From Mycobacterium kubicae (GTDB lineage Bacteria > Actinomycetota > Actinomycetes > Mycobacteriales > Mycobacteriaceae): DNA of 64,000 nucleotides. The DNA lies in the NCBI RefSeq assembly GCF_015689175.1, contig NZ_CP065047.1, forward strand, positions 4,092,001 to 4,156,000, in the 5' to 3' direction. Position 1 is the stretch's first letter. Each line of letters begins with the position of its first letter. The notes under the pieces are model-generated. The model did no database searches. It was not told the origin of the DNA and saw nothing but the letters and a program-made list of their open reading frames with translations. The position numbers and the translations under genes are program-made. Shown here piece after piece: positions 28,159-47,323 of the stretch.

Positions 28159-29781
28159 ATGTCACCCAAGAAGTCGGTCGCGCAGCGCTTGGGCCGGGTG
28201 CTCGAGGCGCTCACCCGGCAAAGCGGTCGGCCCGACACGCCTGCGTACGGGTCGTGGCTGTTGGGACGGGTCTCGGAAAGCCAGCACCGGCGCCGCATTC
28301 GGATCCAGACCATCCTGACGGCCTTCATCCTGGGCGCCAATCTCATCGGCATCGGTGTCGCGGTGCTGCTACTGACCCTGGCTTTTCCGTCGCCCAGTGT
28401 CTTCAGCGACGCGCCGCGGTGGATCACCTTCGGCGTCTCGCCGGCCTACATCGCCGTCGCGTTGGCACTGGGGACATTTTGGATCACCCGGCGCACGGTG
28501 ACCGCTTTACGGTGGGCGATCGAAGAACGGAAGCCCAACGCAGCCGACGAACGCAACACGTTCCTGGCCCCGTTCTACTTGGCGGCCGGGGTGTTGACGC
28601 TGTGGGGCGTCGGGGCCGCGCTGCTCACGACGCTCTACGCGCAGGCCAACACCACCTTCATCCCGATCGTGGGCTTTGTGGTGAGCTTCTGCGGGATCTT
28701 GGTGTCCACCGCCTGCTACCTGTTCACCGAGTTCGCGCTGCGTCCGGTGGCCGCACAGGCGCTCGAGGCCGGACATGCGCCCCGACGGCTGGCGCCGGGG
28801 ATCATGGGCCGGACGCTGACGGTGTGGCTGCTGGGCTCCGGTGTGCCGGTCCTGGGCATCGCGCTGACCGCGTTCTTCACGCTGACGCTGGGGAACCTGA
28901 CCAAGACTCAGTTCGCGGTGGCGGTGCTGTTCTTGTCGAGCGCCACATTGATCTTCGGGTTCCTCCTGATGTGGATTCTCGCCTGGTTGATCGCCACGCC
29001 GGTGCGGGTGGTCCGGGCGGCGCTGCAGCGTGTCGAGAAGGGTGATCTGCGCGGCGATCTGGTGGTCTTCGACGGGACCGAACTCGGGGAATTGCAACGC
29101 GGCTTCAACGCGATGGTCTCCGGGTTGCGGGAGCGCGAACGCGTGCGGGACCTGTTCGGCCGCCACGTGGGACGTGAGGTCGCCTTGGCGGCCGAACGGG
29201 AGCGTCCGAAATTGGGCGGGGAAGAACGGCACGTGGCGGTGGTGTTCATCGACATCATCGGCTCCACGGAATTGGTGACCCGTCAACGTCCTGCTGAAGT
29301 CGTCAAGGTGCTCAACCGGTTCTTCACGGTCATCGTCGAAGAGGTCGACCGCCATTGCGGCCTGGTCAACAAGTTCGAAGGTGACGCCTCGTTGGCCATC
29401 TTCGGGGCCCCGAACCGGCTGGAGAAGCCGGAAGACGCGGCGCTGGGCGCCGCCCGCGCCATCGCCGACCGGCTCGCCAAGGAGATGACCGAATGCCAGG
29501 CCGGCATCGGCGTGGCCGCAGGTCAGGTGGTGGCCGGCAACGTCGGCGCCAAGGAGCGCTTCGAATACACGGTGATCGGCGAGCCGGTCAACGAAGCGGC
29601 CCGGCTCTGTGAGTTGGCGAAGAACTACGACGGCCGACTGCTCGCCTCCTCAGAGGCCCTGGACGGCGCCGGCGACGAAGAGCGTCAACGCTGGCGCCTG
29701 GGAGAAACCGTGACGCTGCGTGGTCACGAGGAACCCACCCGGCTGGCCTTGCCCGTGGAGCACGCCGAGCACATCGGCTGA
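28159..29781 (+). CDS. membrane-anchored class III adenylate cyclase with HAMP domain
   Basis: 540 residues. About six N-terminal membrane helices ([23 protein letters not shown] first), then a HAMP linker ([17 protein letters not shown]) and a cyclase homology domain: [15 protein letters not shown] (metal Asp), [13 protein letters not shown], and [14 protein letters not shown] (transition-state Asn/Arg). Makes cAMP in response to an unknown membrane signal. M. tuberculosis has three such genes in tandem here (Rv1318c-Rv1320c); only one is present in this window. Ends 67 bp before alkA. Confidence 0.93.
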   Translation: MSPKKSVAQRLGRVLEALTRQSGRPDTPAYGSWLLGRVSESQHRRRIRIQTILTAFILGANLIGIGVAVLLLTLAFPSPSVFSDAPRWITFGVSPAYIAVALALGTFWITRRTVTALRWAIEERKPNAADERNTFLAPFYLAAGVLTLWGVGAALLTTLYAQANTTFIPIVGFVVSFCGILVSTACYLFTEFALRPVAAQALEAGHAPRRLAPGIMGRTLTVWLLGSGVPVLGIALTAFFTLTLGNLTKTQFAVAVLFLSSATLIFGFLLMWILAWLIATPVRVVRAALQRVEKGDLRGDLVVFDGTELGELQRGFNAMVSGLRERERVRDLFGRHVGREVALAAERERPKLGGEERHVAVVFIDIIGSTELVTRQRPAEVVKVLNRFFTVIVEEVDRHCGLVNKFEGDASLAIFGAPNRLEKPEDAALGAARAIADRLAKEMTECQAGIGVAAGQVVAGNVGAKERFEYTVIGEPVNEAARLCELAKNYDGRLLASSEALDGAGDEERQRWRLGETVTLRGHEEPTRLALPVEHAEHIG

Positions 29782-29848
29782 GCGCCGCGAACACATTGAT
29801 GTCGCTTTTCCGCCAGTCATGTCGTCGGGCAGGTGTAATTGTCGAAGG

Positions 29849-31351
29849 GTGTACGACGACTTCGAGCGCTGCTACCGAGCGGTTCAGGCCAAGGACGCCC
29901 GGTTCGACGGCTGGTTCGTGATCGCGGTCCTGACCACCCGCATCTACTGTCGGCCCAGTTGTCCAGTGCGGCCGCCCTTCGCCCGCAACGTACGGTTCCT
30001 GCCGACCGCAGCCGCCGCGCAGCGGGAGGGCTTCCGAGCGTGCAAACGCTGCCGGCCGGACGCGTCACCGGGCTCACCCGAATGGAATGTGCGGGGTGAC
30101 GTCGTAGCCCGCGCCATGCGGCTCATCGCCGACGGAACGGTGGACCGCGACGGTGTGACCGGCCTGGCCGCCCACCTGGGCTACACCACACGCCAGTTGG
30201 AGCGGTTGCTGCAAGCCGAAGTTGGCGCCGGCCCCCTGGCCTTGGCGCGCGCGCAGCGCATGCAGACCGCGCGGGTGCTCATCGAGACCACCGACTTGCC
30301 GTTTGGCGATGTTGCCTTCGCGGCGGGCTTTTCCAGCATCCGCCAGTTCAACGACACCGTGCGACTGGTGTGCGACAGCACTCCCACGGCCCTGCGCAAA
30401 CGAGCCACGACACGATTCGGATCCCACGGTGCGCATTCCCCGGGGACGCTGTCGTTGCGGTTGCCGGTGCGTGCGCCCTTCGCCTACGAGGGCCTGTTCG
30501 GTCACCTGGCCGCTAGCGCGGTGCCCGGCTGCGAAGAGGTCCGCGACGGCGCGTACCGACGCACGCTGCGGCTGGCTTCGGGCACCGGACTGGTCACGTT
30601 GACACCGGCCTCCGACCATGTGCGTTGCCTGCTGGTACTCGACGATCTGCGCGACCTCGCGGCCGCTACCGCCCGCTGCCGGCGATTGCTGGATCTCGAC
30701 GCCGATCCCGAAGCGGTGGTCGAGGCGCTCAGCCGCGACCCCGACCTGGCGCCGGTAGTGGCCAAGGCGCCCGGGCAGCGCATTCCCCGGACCGTCGACG
30801 AGGCCGAACTCGCCGTGCGAGCAGTGCTGGGCCAGCAGGTGTCGACCAAGGCCGCCCGCACGCATGCGGCTCGCCTCGTCCTGGCCTACGGCCAGCCCGT
30901 GCGCGATCCCGCCGGCGGGCTGACCCACACCTTCCCCTCTGTCGAGCAGTTGGCCGAGATCGATCCGGTGCACCTCGCGGTGCCCAAGGCGCGACAGCGG
31001 ACGTTGAGCGCGCTGGTCGGCGCCGTCGCCGACGGCACCGTCGAACTGCACCCCGGATGCGACTGGGACCGTGCGCGCAGTCAATTGCTTTTCTTGCCGG
31101 GCATCGGACCATGGACGGCAGAGGTGATCGCGATGCGTGGCCTCGGCGATCCGGACGCGTTCCCGGCCAGCGATCTCGGCCTCAAATCGGCGGCCGAACA
31201 GCTGGGCCTGCCGCCTAGCGAACGGGCATTGATCGAGCACAGCGCCCGCTGGCGACCGTGGCGCTCCTATGCCACCCAACACCTTTGGACCACCCTCGAT
31301 CATCCGGTGAACCAATGGCCGCCACAGCAGCCATCGAAGGAGATTGCATGA
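29849..31351 (+). CDS. alkA: AdaA-AlkA fusion: methyl-DNA regulator and 3-methyladenine glycosylase
   Basis: 500 residues. Domain order: Ada-type zinc domain with four cysteines (RIYCRPSCPVRPP; ACKRCRPD), AraC-type helix-turn-helix (GVTGLAAHLGYTTRQLERLL; DVAFAAGFSSIRQFNDTVR), AlkA N-terminal domain, then HhH-GPD glycosylase with FLPGIGPWTAEVIAMRGLGDPDAF (catalytic Asp). Senses methyl-phosphotriesters and removes alkylated bases. GTG 29849 is preferred because VYDDFERCYRA matches the family start; ATG 29819 is an alternative. The last codons overlap ogt (ATGA). Confidence 0.93.
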   Translation: MYDDFERCYRAVQAKDARFDGWFVIAVLTTRIYCRPSCPVRPPFARNVRFLPTAAAAQREGFRACKRCRPDASPGSPEWNVRGDVVARAMRLIADGTVDRDGVTGLAAHLGYTTRQLERLLQAEVGAGPLALARAQRMQTARVLIETTDLPFGDVAFAAGFSSIRQFNDTVRLVCDSTPTALRKRATTRFGSHGAHSPGTLSLRLPVRAPFAYEGLFGHLAASAVPGCEEVRDGAYRRTLRLASGTGLVTLTPASDHVRCLLVLDDLRDLAAATARCRRLLDLDADPEAVVEALSRDPDLAPVVAKAPGQRIPRTVDEAELAVRAVLGQQVSTKAARTHAARLVLAYGQPVRDPAGGLTHTFPSVEQLAEIDPVHLAVPKARQRTLSALVGAVADGTVELHPGCDWDRARSQLLFLPGIGPWTAEVIAMRGLGDPDAFPASDLGLKSAAEQLGLPPSERALIEHSARWRPWRSYATQHLWTTLDHPVNQWPPQQPSKEIA

Positions 31352-31845
31352 TCCACTTCCGCACGATCGACAGCCCCATCGGCCTACTTACCCTGGCCGG
31401 CCATGGTTCGGTTCTGACGAACCTACGAATGGTCGATCAGACCTATGAGCCCAGCCGCGCCGGCTGGACCCTCAAGGAGGACGCTTTTGCCGACGCGGTC
31501 GAACAACTGACCGCCTATTTCGCCGGTGAGCGCACAATCTTCGAGTTGGAGCTGGACCTGAAAGGAACGGACTTCCAGCAGCGAGTCTGGAAAGCGCTGA
31601 TGACCATTCCATATGGAGAAACGCGATCGTACGGTCAGATTGCGCAACAAATCGGTGCGCCCGGTTCTGCGCGCGCGGTCGGTTTGGCCAACGGCCACAA
31701 TCCCATTTCGATCATCGTGCCGTGCCATCGAGTAATCGGGGCAAGCGGAAAGTTGACCGGATACGGCGGCGGACTCGAGCGTAAACAAACGCTGCTCGAC
31801 TTAGAGAAAAAGCGCGCGTCGACGACTCTGACGCTGTTCGATTGA
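31348..31845 (+). CDS. ogt: Ogt, O6-methylguanine-DNA methyltransferase
   Basis: 165 residues. Suicidal transfer of methyl from O6-methylguanine to the Cys of PCHRVIG (IIVPCHRV). It also has the helix-turn-helix SYGQIAQQIG and an Arg-finger region (GSARAVGLANGHNP). The ATG overlaps the alkA stop, so damage sensing, base excision and direct reversal are made from one mRNA. It ends 14 bp before a strong terminator shared with rrf. Confidence 0.95.
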   Translation: MIHFRTIDSPIGLLTLAGHGSVLTNLRMVDQTYEPSRAGWTLKEDAFADAVEQLTAYFAGERTIFELELDLKGTDFQQRVWKALMTIPYGETRSYGQIAQQIGAPGSARAVGLANGHNPISIIVPCHRVIGASGKLTGYGGGLERKQTLLDLEKKRASTTLTLFD

Positions 31846-31859
31846 CGATCCCGGAAAAT

Positions 31860-31894
31860 ACAAAATCGCCCCCTTATGCAGGGGGCGATTTTGT
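31860..31894. terminator. bidirectional terminator between ogt and 5S rRNA
   Basis: Perfect 14-bp stem (ACAAAATCGCCCCC / GGGGGCGATTTTGT) with a 7-base loop. Its G/C core flanked by A and T runs gives a U-tract on both strands, so it can stop both the ogt mRNA and the rrn transcript that meet here. Confidence 0.85.
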
Positions 31895-31897
31895 GTA

Positions 31898-32013
31898 TGT
31901 TCGGCGGTGTCCTACTTTTCCACCCGATCAGGGCAGTATCATCGGCGCTGACAGGCTTAGCTTCCGGGTTCGGGATGGGACCGGGCGTTTCCCTGTCGCT
32001 GTGACCGCCGTAA
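31898..32013 (-). rRNA. rrf: 5S ribosomal RNA
   Basis: About 116 nt, beginning TTACGGCGGTCACAGCGACA and ending CACCGCCGAACA on the minus strand. The terminal helix TACGGCGGT/ACCGCCGA and the loop sequences fit actinobacterial 5S. Ends are estimated from pairing; last gene of the operon, followed by a terminator. Confidence 0.95.
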
Positions 32014-32091
32014 CTCTATTTAAATGTATTGATGGGGGGTGTGGTGTCGCACGACAAATGTCGTGGGATCTGAATAGTGGTTGCGATATGT

Positions 32092-37002
<4,911 letters not shown>

Positions 37003-37217
37003 CCCCTCGATAACGAGGTGAATTTACAATCAGAGAAAATCTGACCTAACAAAAGACACCAAAACTGGCATCTCAATAAATTGCGACTACACCCACACAC
37101 GGGGGGTGTGAGATGTAGTCAAAAAAACAACAACAAACAAAACACCAAACACACTATTGAGTTCTCAAACAACACGCTTGCTTTTGTTTCGCCCCGCTTT
37201 GGGGCAACCCTGCCAGC
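37003..37217 (-). other. rrn leader with antitermination box and processing hairpin
   Basis: No gene. On the minus strand, GTTGTTTGAGAACTCAATAG (37154-37173) is the conserved mycobacterial leader box. A hairpin (37085-37120, arms GACTAC/GTAGTC plus inner CACAC/GTGTG) lies nearer the 16S and may serve precursor processing. The A-rich strip beside the 16S is typical of rrn leaders. Confidence 0.7.
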
Positions 37218-37244
37218 TTAATATGAAACCGGCGTGGGAGTCAA
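37218..37244 (-). promoter_or_regulatory. candidate PCL1-type rrn promoter
   Basis: Minus strand TTGACT (37239-37244), a 15-bp spacer and TATTAA (37218-37223), just upstream of CTGGCAGGG, resembles the mycobacterial rrn promoter closest to the leader box (PCL1). The short spacer matches the form I recall from other mycobacteria. Confidence 0.7.
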
Positions 37245-37299
37245 GCCCCGGTTTTCGGTCTCCCTTGCGGGGTGACCGCGCCTGTCGGGCGTTGACACC

Positions 37300-37329
37300 A
37301 ACATACACTCTCAAACCCTTGTGGCCCAA
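37300..37329 (-). promoter_or_regulatory. candidate P1 rrn promoter
   Basis: Minus strand TTGGGC (37324-37329), 18-bp spacer and TATGTT (37300-37305), lying between the murA stop and PCL1. With PCL1 it gives the two-promoter layout of a slow-grower rrnA operon downstream of murA. Confidence 0.55.
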
Positions 37330-37485
37330 CTTGATCCGGCTTCCGGAGAAGCGTGCCAGGTGGGAGAGGTAGCAGACCCGATTCGCAGAACCCGTAGCGG
37401 GTTCGGCGCGCCGCCGAGAACAGCGACGACAAGCTACTCAACGGCATGCTCGCGCGGCTTGTTCCCGGTGCGCGGGCCTGGGCTG

Positions 37486-38739
37486 CTAGCTGACTCTTTC
37501 GATCTCAGCGCCGAGGCTGGCCAGGTTCTCCACGAACAACGGATAACCGCGATCGATGTGAAAGACGTCGTGCACTTCGGTGTCACCATCGGCGACCAGT
37601 CCCGCCAGGACCAAACCGGCGCCGGCCCGGATGTCCGAGCACCACACGGGAGCGCTCGACAGCTGAGGAAGGCCCCGCACCACGGCGTGGTGACCGTCGG
37701 TGCGCGCGTCGGCCCCGAGGCGGATCATCTCTTCGACAAACCGGAAGCGTGCCTCGAACACGTTCTCGGTGATCATCGACATACCGTCGGCGATGGACGC
37801 CAGGGCGATGGCCATCGGCTGCAGGTCGGTCGGGAAGCCCGGGAACGGCAGTGTGGCCACGTTGACGGCCTTCGGCCGTTCGTACTGGGCCACTCGGAAG
37901 CTGGTGTCGGTCTGCGTCACGGTGGCGCCCGCGTCGTGCAACTTGTGCAGGACCAGTTGCAGATGCGCCGGGTCCACGCCGGTCACCGTGATGTCCCCGC
38001 GGGTCATCGCGGCGGCGATACCCCAGGTGGCGGCCACGATCCGGTCGCCGATGACGCGGTGTTCGGTCGGATGCAGCCGCGGCACACCGGTGATGGTCAT
38101 CGTCGGCGAACCCGCACCTTCGACTTGGGCGCCCATCTGGTTGAGCATCGTGCAGAGGTCGACGACGTCGGGCTCTCGCGCGGCGTTGTGGATGGTGGTG
38201 ACGCCCTCGGCCACCACGGCTGCCATCAAGATGTTCTCTGTGGCCCCCACGGACGGAAACTCCAGCTGAATCTCCGCGCCCCGCAAGGTCTCTGCTTGAG
38301 CGACCACACAGCCGTGCTCGATGTTGCATTGCGCACCCAGCTGACGCAGCCCCGCTTGGTGCATGTCCAGTGGCCGCGATCCGATGGCGTCTCCGCCGGG
38401 AAGCGCGACCTTGGCCCGTTTGCACCGGCCCACCAGAGGCCCCAGCACGCAGACCGATGCGCGGAACTGTCGCACGGCGGCGAAATCGGCGTCGTACTTG
38501 GGTTCGTCCGGCGAGGTGATGCGTGCGACATCACCGTCGAGTTCGACGGTGGCGCCCAAACCGCGGAGCACCTCCGCCATCAGCGGCACATCCAGGATGT
38601 CGGGGCAGTTGGTGATGGTGCTGGTGCCTTCGGCCAATAAGGTCGCGGCCATCAGTTTCAGCACGCTGTTTTTGGCGCCCCCAACAGCGACTTCGCCCGA
38701 CAACCGGTTGCCACCGGTCACCACGAAACGCTCCGCCAC
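37486..38739 (-). CDS. murA: MurA, UDP-GlcNAc enolpyruvyl transferase (Asp117 form)
   Basis: 417 residues, GTG start. First committed step of peptidoglycan synthesis. Residue 117, the cysteine that fosfomycin attacks in most bacteria, is Asp here ([14 protein letters not shown]), predicting intrinsic fosfomycin resistance as in M. tuberculosis. N-terminal [13 protein letters not shown] and C-terminal [11 protein letters not shown] are intact. The rrn operon follows on the same strand, so murA readthrough may add to rRNA transcription. Confidence 0.96.
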   Translation of the reverse strand: MAERFVVTGGNRLSGEVAVGGAKNSVLKLMAATLLAEGTSTITNCPDILDVPLMAEVLRGLGATVELDGDVARITSPDEPKYDADFAAVRQFRASVCVLGPLVGRCKRAKVALPGGDAIGSRPLDMHQAGLRQLGAQCNIEHGCVVAQAETLRGAEIQLEFPSVGATENILMAAVVAEGVTTIHNAAREPDVVDLCTMLNQMGAQVEGAGSPTMTITGVPRLHPTEHRVIGDRIVAATWGIAAAMTRGDITVTGVDPAHLQLVLHKLHDAGATVTQTDTSFRVAQYERPKAVNVATLPFPGFPTDLQPMAIALASIADGMSMITENVFEARFRFVEEMIRLGADARTDGHHAVVRGLPQLSSAPVWCSDIRAGAGLVLAGLVADGDTEVHDVFHIDRGYPLFVENLASLGAEIERVS

Positions 38740-38820
38740 CTGCGTCAGTCTAGTGAAGCCGGTTGGGGTTGTCAGTCAGCCAACGCCCAACGAGACCACC
38801 TGCGCCGGTACCGTTTCCTC

Positions 38821-39393
38821 ATGGCGATCCACCTGACCCGCATCTATACCCGCACCGGCGACGACGGCAGCACGGGATTGAGCGATTTCTCACGGGTGTC
38901 GAAGACCGATGCCCGCCTGGTGGCCTACGCAGATTGTGACGAAGCCAATGCCGCCATCGGGGTGGCCGTCGCCGTCGGGCAGCCCGCCGAGAATGTGGCC
39001 GAGGTGTTGCGGCAGATTCAAAACGACTTGTTCGACGCCGGCGCCGATCTCTCCACACCGCTGGTGGAAAACCCTCCGCATCCTCCACTGCGGATCACTC
39101 AGCCTTATATCGACCGGCTCGAAGGTTGGTGTGATTTCTTCAACGAGGACCTGCCCGCACTGAAATCGTTTGTGTTGCCGGGTGGTTCGCCGCTTTCCGC
39201 GCTGCTGCATGTCGCCCGCACCGTGGTCCGGCGCGCCGAGCGGTCGGCGTGGGCCGCGGTCGAGAGCCATCCAGAATCAGTGAGCGTGCTGCCGGCGAAA
39301 TACTTGAACCGGCTGTCGGATCTACTGTTCATCCTGACACGGGTCGCCAATCCGCAGGGCGATGTGCTCTGGCGACCCGGCGGCGGCCGCTAG
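38821..39393 (+). CDS. PduO-type ATP:cob(I)alamin adenosyltransferase
   Basis: 190 residues (Rv1314c-like). Makes adenosylcobalamin, cofactor of methylmalonyl-CoA mutase. The ATP-binding N-terminus (IYTRTGDDGSTGLSDFSRV) and the helix-bundle motif RTVVRRAERSAW are intact. Its product would serve the pathway that also uses the epimerase at 26.7 kb. Divergent from murA; converges with the DUF2550 gene with a 4-bp overlap. The IS1557 copy found beside it in M. tuberculosis is absent. Confidence 0.94.
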   Translation: MAIHLTRIYTRTGDDGSTGLSDFSRVSKTDARLVAYADCDEANAAIGVAVAVGQPAENVAEVLRQIQNDLFDAGADLSTPLVENPPHPPLRITQPYIDRLEGWCDFFNEDLPALKSFVLPGGSPLSALLHVARTVVRRAERSAWAAVESHPESVSVLPAKYLNRLSDLLFILTRVANPQGDVLWRPGGGR

Positions 39394-39833
39394 ACGCTGC
39401 GGCGACGGGCGCGCGGCGACGGGCGTGACTCCAACCAGGACTGGAAGGCCGTCAAAGCGCCTCGGTCCAAAGCGATTTCGTAGCCCGACCGGCGTTCCTG
39501 CGTCGAATCACGAAGTTCCAGCACGACGATCTCGTCGGTCATGATGTCAAACTCGTCACCCCGCGGCGCGCGCTTGGCGACGACCTCTGCACCTCGTCTG
39601 CTGAGCCGTCGATCCGGCCATAGCCGCAGACTCGACAGCCGATAAAACGCCGCCTCGCCGCCGCGATACCGGATGACGCCGTGGCGCCAACCGTGACCGC
39701 CGACGGCGGGCAAGTCCCGCATGATCGCCGCCGTTCCGCCCTGACGCAGTTTCCACAATCGATAGCTCAGGGCGAGGACGGCCATCCCCAACACGACGAT
39801 GAGCACGGCCATGCCGACCACGGGCGCGCTCAT
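39390..39833 (-). CDS. DUF2550 membrane protein
   Basis: 147 residues (Rv1312-like). One N-terminal membrane helix (GMAVLIVVLGMAVLALSYRLW) then a cytosolic basic domain (WRHGVIRYRGGEAAFYRLSSLRLWPDRRLSRRGAEVV) ending in an Arg-rich tail. Always close downstream of atpC in mycobacteria, as here (8 bp), so it may be tied to ATP synthase or simply share its transcript. Function unknown. Confidence 0.85.
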   Translation of the reverse strand: MSAPVVGMAVLIVVLGMAVLALSYRLWKLRQGGTAAIMRDLPAVGGHGWRHGVIRYRGGEAAFYRLSSLRLWPDRRLSRRGAEVVAKRAPRGDEFDIMTDEIVVLELRDSTQERRSGYEIALDRGALTAFQSWLESRPSPRARRRSV

Positions 39834-39841
39834 CGACGGAG

Positions 39842-40207
39842 TCAGTCGATCGCGCCGACGGCGCGCAATCTGCCGCGCCCCCGGGCGGCAACTTTGGGGT
39901 CGTCGGACTCGGAATCCTGCCGGGCGGCGCTCTCGTCGATCTCCGACTCGAACTCGGCGGCTTCCGCGAGGATGATGACACCCTCCTCGGTCACCGACAT
40001 GAAGCCGCCCTCGATCGCGACGCGCAGCGTGTCGTCACCTTCTCGCTCCACGCGGACCATGGCGTCATCCACCAACTGCGCTACCAGCGGAATGTGGTGG
40101 GGCAGTACGCCGATTTCGCCGGCGGTGGTGCGGGTGAAGACGAATGTCGCCTCGCCCGACCAGATCTTGCGGTCGACGGCAACAATCTCGACGTTCATAT
40201 CCGCCAT
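39842..40207 (-). CDS. atpC: ATP synthase epsilon subunit
   Basis: 121-residue F1 subunit, part of the rotor stalk and regulator of ATP hydrolysis. It shows the N-terminal beta barrel ([33 protein letters not shown]) and a short, charged C-terminal helix region ([14 protein letters not shown]), which is shorter than in E. coli, as is usual in mycobacteria. Last F1 gene of the operon, 30 bp after atpD. Confidence 0.96.
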   Translation of the reverse strand: MADMNVEIVAVDRKIWSGEATFVFTRTTAGEIGVLPHHIPLVAQLVDDAMVRVEREGDDTLRVAIEGGFMSVTEEGVIILAEAAEFESEIDESAARQDSESDDPKVAARGRGRLRAVGAID

Positions 40208-40237
40208 GTCACACCACCTTTCGACTGCGCAAGACGC

Positions 40238-41713
<1,476 letters not shown>

Positions 41714-42640
41714 CTACTGAGCGGCGTCCGCGAGCGCGTTTGCGCCACCGACGATCTCGCTGATCTCTTGGGTGATCTGGGCCTGCCGCTCCCGGTTTGC
41801 CTGCAGGGTCAGGTCCTTGATGAGGTCGTCGGCATTGTCGGTGGCCGACTTCATCGCACGTTGGCGCGAGGCCAATTCCGAGGCCGCCGACTCGAGCAGC
41901 GCGGCGTATACGCGGGTGGTCAGATACCGCGGCAGCAGCGCCTCGAACAGCGCCGTCGCACCCGGCTCGAATGAGTACAACGTGTGTACGTCGGTGTCCT
42001 CCTCCTCGACGTACTCCACCACGAGCGGAGCGATCCGGTGTGCCACCGCAGACTGCGACATCATCGACTTGAACTCGGAATAGACGATGTGCAGTTCGTC
42101 GACGCCCTGTACATCGCTATCCGACTGCTCGTCGTCATCGTCACCGGCGCCCTTCATGAAGGCGTCGACCAACGTCGACCCGATTTCCGAGGCGTTCTCG
42201 TACTTGGGTTGTTCGGAGAAACCCGACCACGACTCCACGATGTCCCAGTTGCGGAACGAGAAGTAGTTCTGCGCTTTGCGGCCCACCGTGAACAACACCG
42301 GCTCTTTGCCTTCCTCCCTCAGCAGGGAGAACAGCTCCTCGGCACGCCGGAACATGCTGGAGTTGTACGCGCCGCACAAGCCACGATCGGAGGAGACCAC
42401 CAGGACGCCGGCCCGCTGGGGATTGCTCCGCTCGACGAGCAACGGGTGGTCCAACGCGGCTTCGGCGGACAACGTAGTGAGCATCGCGGTGATCTGAAAG
42501 GCGTACGGCCGTGCGGCTTCCAGCCGAGCCTGCGCCTTTCCGATGCGCGACGTCGCAATCAGCTCCTGCGCCTTGGTGATCTTTTTGATCGATCCGGCCG
42601 AACGGATGCGACCGCGCAGTTCACGAAGTGTGGCAGCCAT
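41714..42640 (-). CDS. atpG: ATP synthase gamma subunit
   Basis: 308-residue central rotor shaft. The N-terminal coiled-coil ([25 protein letters not shown]) and C-terminal helix ([12 protein letters not shown]) are normal. A mycobacterial-specific polar loop is visible as [13 protein letters not shown] in the middle, absent from most bacteria and linked in the literature to control of proton coupling. Starts seven bases after the atpA stop. Confidence 0.96.
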   Translation of the reverse strand: MAATLRELRGRIRSAGSIKKITKAQELIATSRIGKAQARLEAARPYAFQITAMLTTLSAEAALDHPLLVERSNPQRAGVLVVSSDRGLCGAYNSSMFRRAEELFSLLREEGKEPVLFTVGRKAQNYFSFRNWDIVESWSGFSEQPKYENASEIGSTLVDAFMKGAGDDDDEQSDSDVQGVDELHIVYSEFKSMMSQSAVAHRIAPLVVEYVEEEDTDVHTLYSFEPGATALFEALLPRYLTTRVYAALLESAASELASRQRAMKSATDNADDLIKDLTLQANRERQAQITQEISEIVGGANALADAAQ

Positions 42641-42646
42641 CGTTAG

Positions 42647-44344
<1,698 letters not shown>

Positions 44345-44387
44345 AGCTTTTCGTCTTCCTACTTCGTTTTGTGCTGATCAGATTGTG

Positions 44388-45731
44388 TTAGTCGGGCAGT
44401 TGAGCCTCGGCAGCGGCCAATCGAGATGAGAGCGAGCCGTCGATCACCTCGTCACCCACCGAAATCATCAGCCCACCGAGCAGGTCTGGATTGATCTGGA
44501 GTTGCACGGCCACCGGGTGTCCGTAGATGCGGCTCAGCACCTCACTAACCCGATCGCGCTGGGCATCGCTGAGTTCAGCCGCGGCCGTGACTTGCGCGAC
44601 GACTTCCCCGCGTCGTGCCACAGCTACTTCGGCCAAGAACTGCACGGCTTCGTCGGCGGGCTGCTGACCTCTCAACAGCTCGATCGTTTGAGACAACAGC
44701 GCACGCGTAACCGGGTTGACGCTGTCGCCGGCATTTTCGAGGACGTTGTGCAGCAAGCTCACTCGACCCTCGGCCGGCGTCGAGTGATCCCCCAGCAGGA
44801 TGGCAAGCCGCGGCTGGGAGTCAACAATGCGGGAGAACCGGAAAAGCTGGTCCTCGACCTCGTCGACCTTGTCGTTGCGTGAGGCGACCTCCAGCAGCGC
44901 TTGGCGCGACACATGTTCGATCGCGTCGACCAGGTCGGAGTTGGCCGACCAGCGCTGCGAAACGGCTGCCCGCAGCACCTCGAGCGTGGGGTCAGCGACC
45001 TTGTCGGATACCAACCGCTCGAGCAACTTGACCCGTGGTCCCGAATCTTCGGAAGGGACGGTGAGATAACGGGTTACAACGACTTCACGGTCCAGGATTT
45101 TGGCCACCGACACCAGCTCATCGGCGAGTTTGGTCAGGCCGTCGTCATCGAGATCCTTGGCTATGGTGTCGAATCGATCGACCAATTCGCCCAATGCCAG
45201 CCGACTGGCCGAACGCATCTTGGCCAGCACCGGATACTCGACTTGCACCGCCTCGGGCGCCATCTCGTCAAGCTCGTCGAGGAAGCGATCAACGGTGGCC
45301 GACCGCTGCTCCTCGTCGGCTACGTAGTTGGTGATCAATTCCCTTGCCTGACGGACCGATTCGTGGCCGAGCTCCAAGCGCAGCTGACGGATCAGCTGCA
45401 CCCGCAACAGCTCGACCTGGCGCGATCCCTGCTGTTGGATGCGTTGCGCGTCGGCTTCGGCCTGGGTCTGCATCTGCTCGGCAATGCGTTCGGCATCGGC
45501 CTTGGCCTCTTCGACGACGCGCTCGGCTTCCTTCTTGGCCTGCTCCACCGCCTGGCTGTGCGCGGTGGTCGACTGCTCGAGCCGCTTGGCAGCCTGCTGG
45601 GACTCTTCCAGTTCCTTGCGGACCGTCTCTTGGCGATCGGCCATCATCCGGCGCACCGGCGGTACGACGTAGCGCCAGACCAGAAACACGATGGCCGCGA
45701 ACCCCACCAGCTGTCCGATAAATGTCGACAT
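44388..45731 (-). CDS. atpH: ATP synthase b-delta fusion subunit
   Basis: 447 residues. The N-terminal membrane helix ([23 protein letters not shown]) and long Glu/Lys/Ala coiled coil are b-like; the C-terminal ~250 residues are the delta domain ([23 protein letters not shown] end motif). Such fusion is normal in mycobacteria, where the peripheral stalk is one b plus one b-delta chain. Seven bases after atpF... the pair forms the stator. Confidence 0.95.
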   Translation of the reverse strand: MSTFIGQLVGFAAIVFLVWRYVVPPVRRMMADRQETVRKELEESQQAAKRLEQSTTAHSQAVEQAKKEAERVVEEAKADAERIAEQMQTQAEADAQRIQQQGSRQVELLRVQLIRQLRLELGHESVRQARELITNYVADEEQRSATVDRFLDELDEMAPEAVQVEYPVLAKMRSASRLALGELVDRFDTIAKDLDDDGLTKLADELVSVAKILDREVVVTRYLTVPSEDSGPRVKLLERLVSDKVADPTLEVLRAAVSQRWSANSDLVDAIEHVSRQALLEVASRNDKVDEVEDQLFRFSRIVDSQPRLAILLGDHSTPAEGRVSLLHNVLENAGDSVNPVTRALLSQTIELLRGQQPADEAVQFLAEVAVARRGEVVAQVTAAAELSDAQRDRVSEVLSRIYGHPVAVQLQINPDLLGGLMISVGDEVIDGSLSSRLAAAEAQLPD

Positions 45732-45737
45732 TGTGCG

Positions 45738-46250
45738 CTACCTCGTCACAGCGGAGGTGGTGACATCAACGCCGAGGATGCGACTGGCCAGCGTTGACGA
45801 CAGGTTCCCGACGTTGGCACGCAGGTCCATCTCCACGGCGTCGCGCTCCCGCTTCAATTGTTCGTTGGCCGTCTGCAATATCGCTGCCACCTGCTGCTCG
45901 GCACGGGCGCGGGCTTCCTCGATCGCCTTACGACCCTCTGTCCGGGCGTTGTCGCGATAGGAGCCCGCTTGCACCCGGGCCTCTTTCATGGCTTCTTCGT
46001 AATCTGCCTGGGCGGCGGCGAACTGCTCGGCCGACTTCTTGTTGTCGGACTGCGTTTTGGCGACCATGGCATCGCGTTCCCGCAACACCCGCATGATCGG
46101 CGGCACCACCCACGTGCCGATAACGCCAAGTACCACCAGGAAGATGGCCAGCACGAAGAAGAACGTGCCGTTGGGAACGAGGAAGTTGTTGCCGCCTTCC
46201 CCCGCCGCCTGATTGGCAGCCAGAACAAGCAAGCCCGGGTCACCCATCAC
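45738..46250 (-). CDS. atpF: ATP synthase b subunit
   Basis: 170 residues. A hydrophobic membrane segment ([23 protein letters not shown]) near residue 30 is followed by a long charged helix ([26 protein letters not shown]) that forms half of the peripheral stalk with AtpH. Short spacing to atpE and atpH shows a single operon. Confidence 0.95.
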   Translation of the reverse strand: MMGDPGLLVLAANQAAGEGGNNFLVPNGTFFFVLAIFLVVLGVIGTWVVPPIMRVLRERDAMVAKTQSDNKKSAEQFAAAQADYEEAMKEARVQAGSYRDNARTEGRKAIEEARARAEQQVAAILQTANEQLKRERDAVEMDLRANVGNLSSTLASRILGVDVTTSAVTR

Positions 46251-46256
46251 GGCGAA

Positions 46257-47315
<1,059 letters not shown>

Positions 47316-47323
<8 letters not shown>

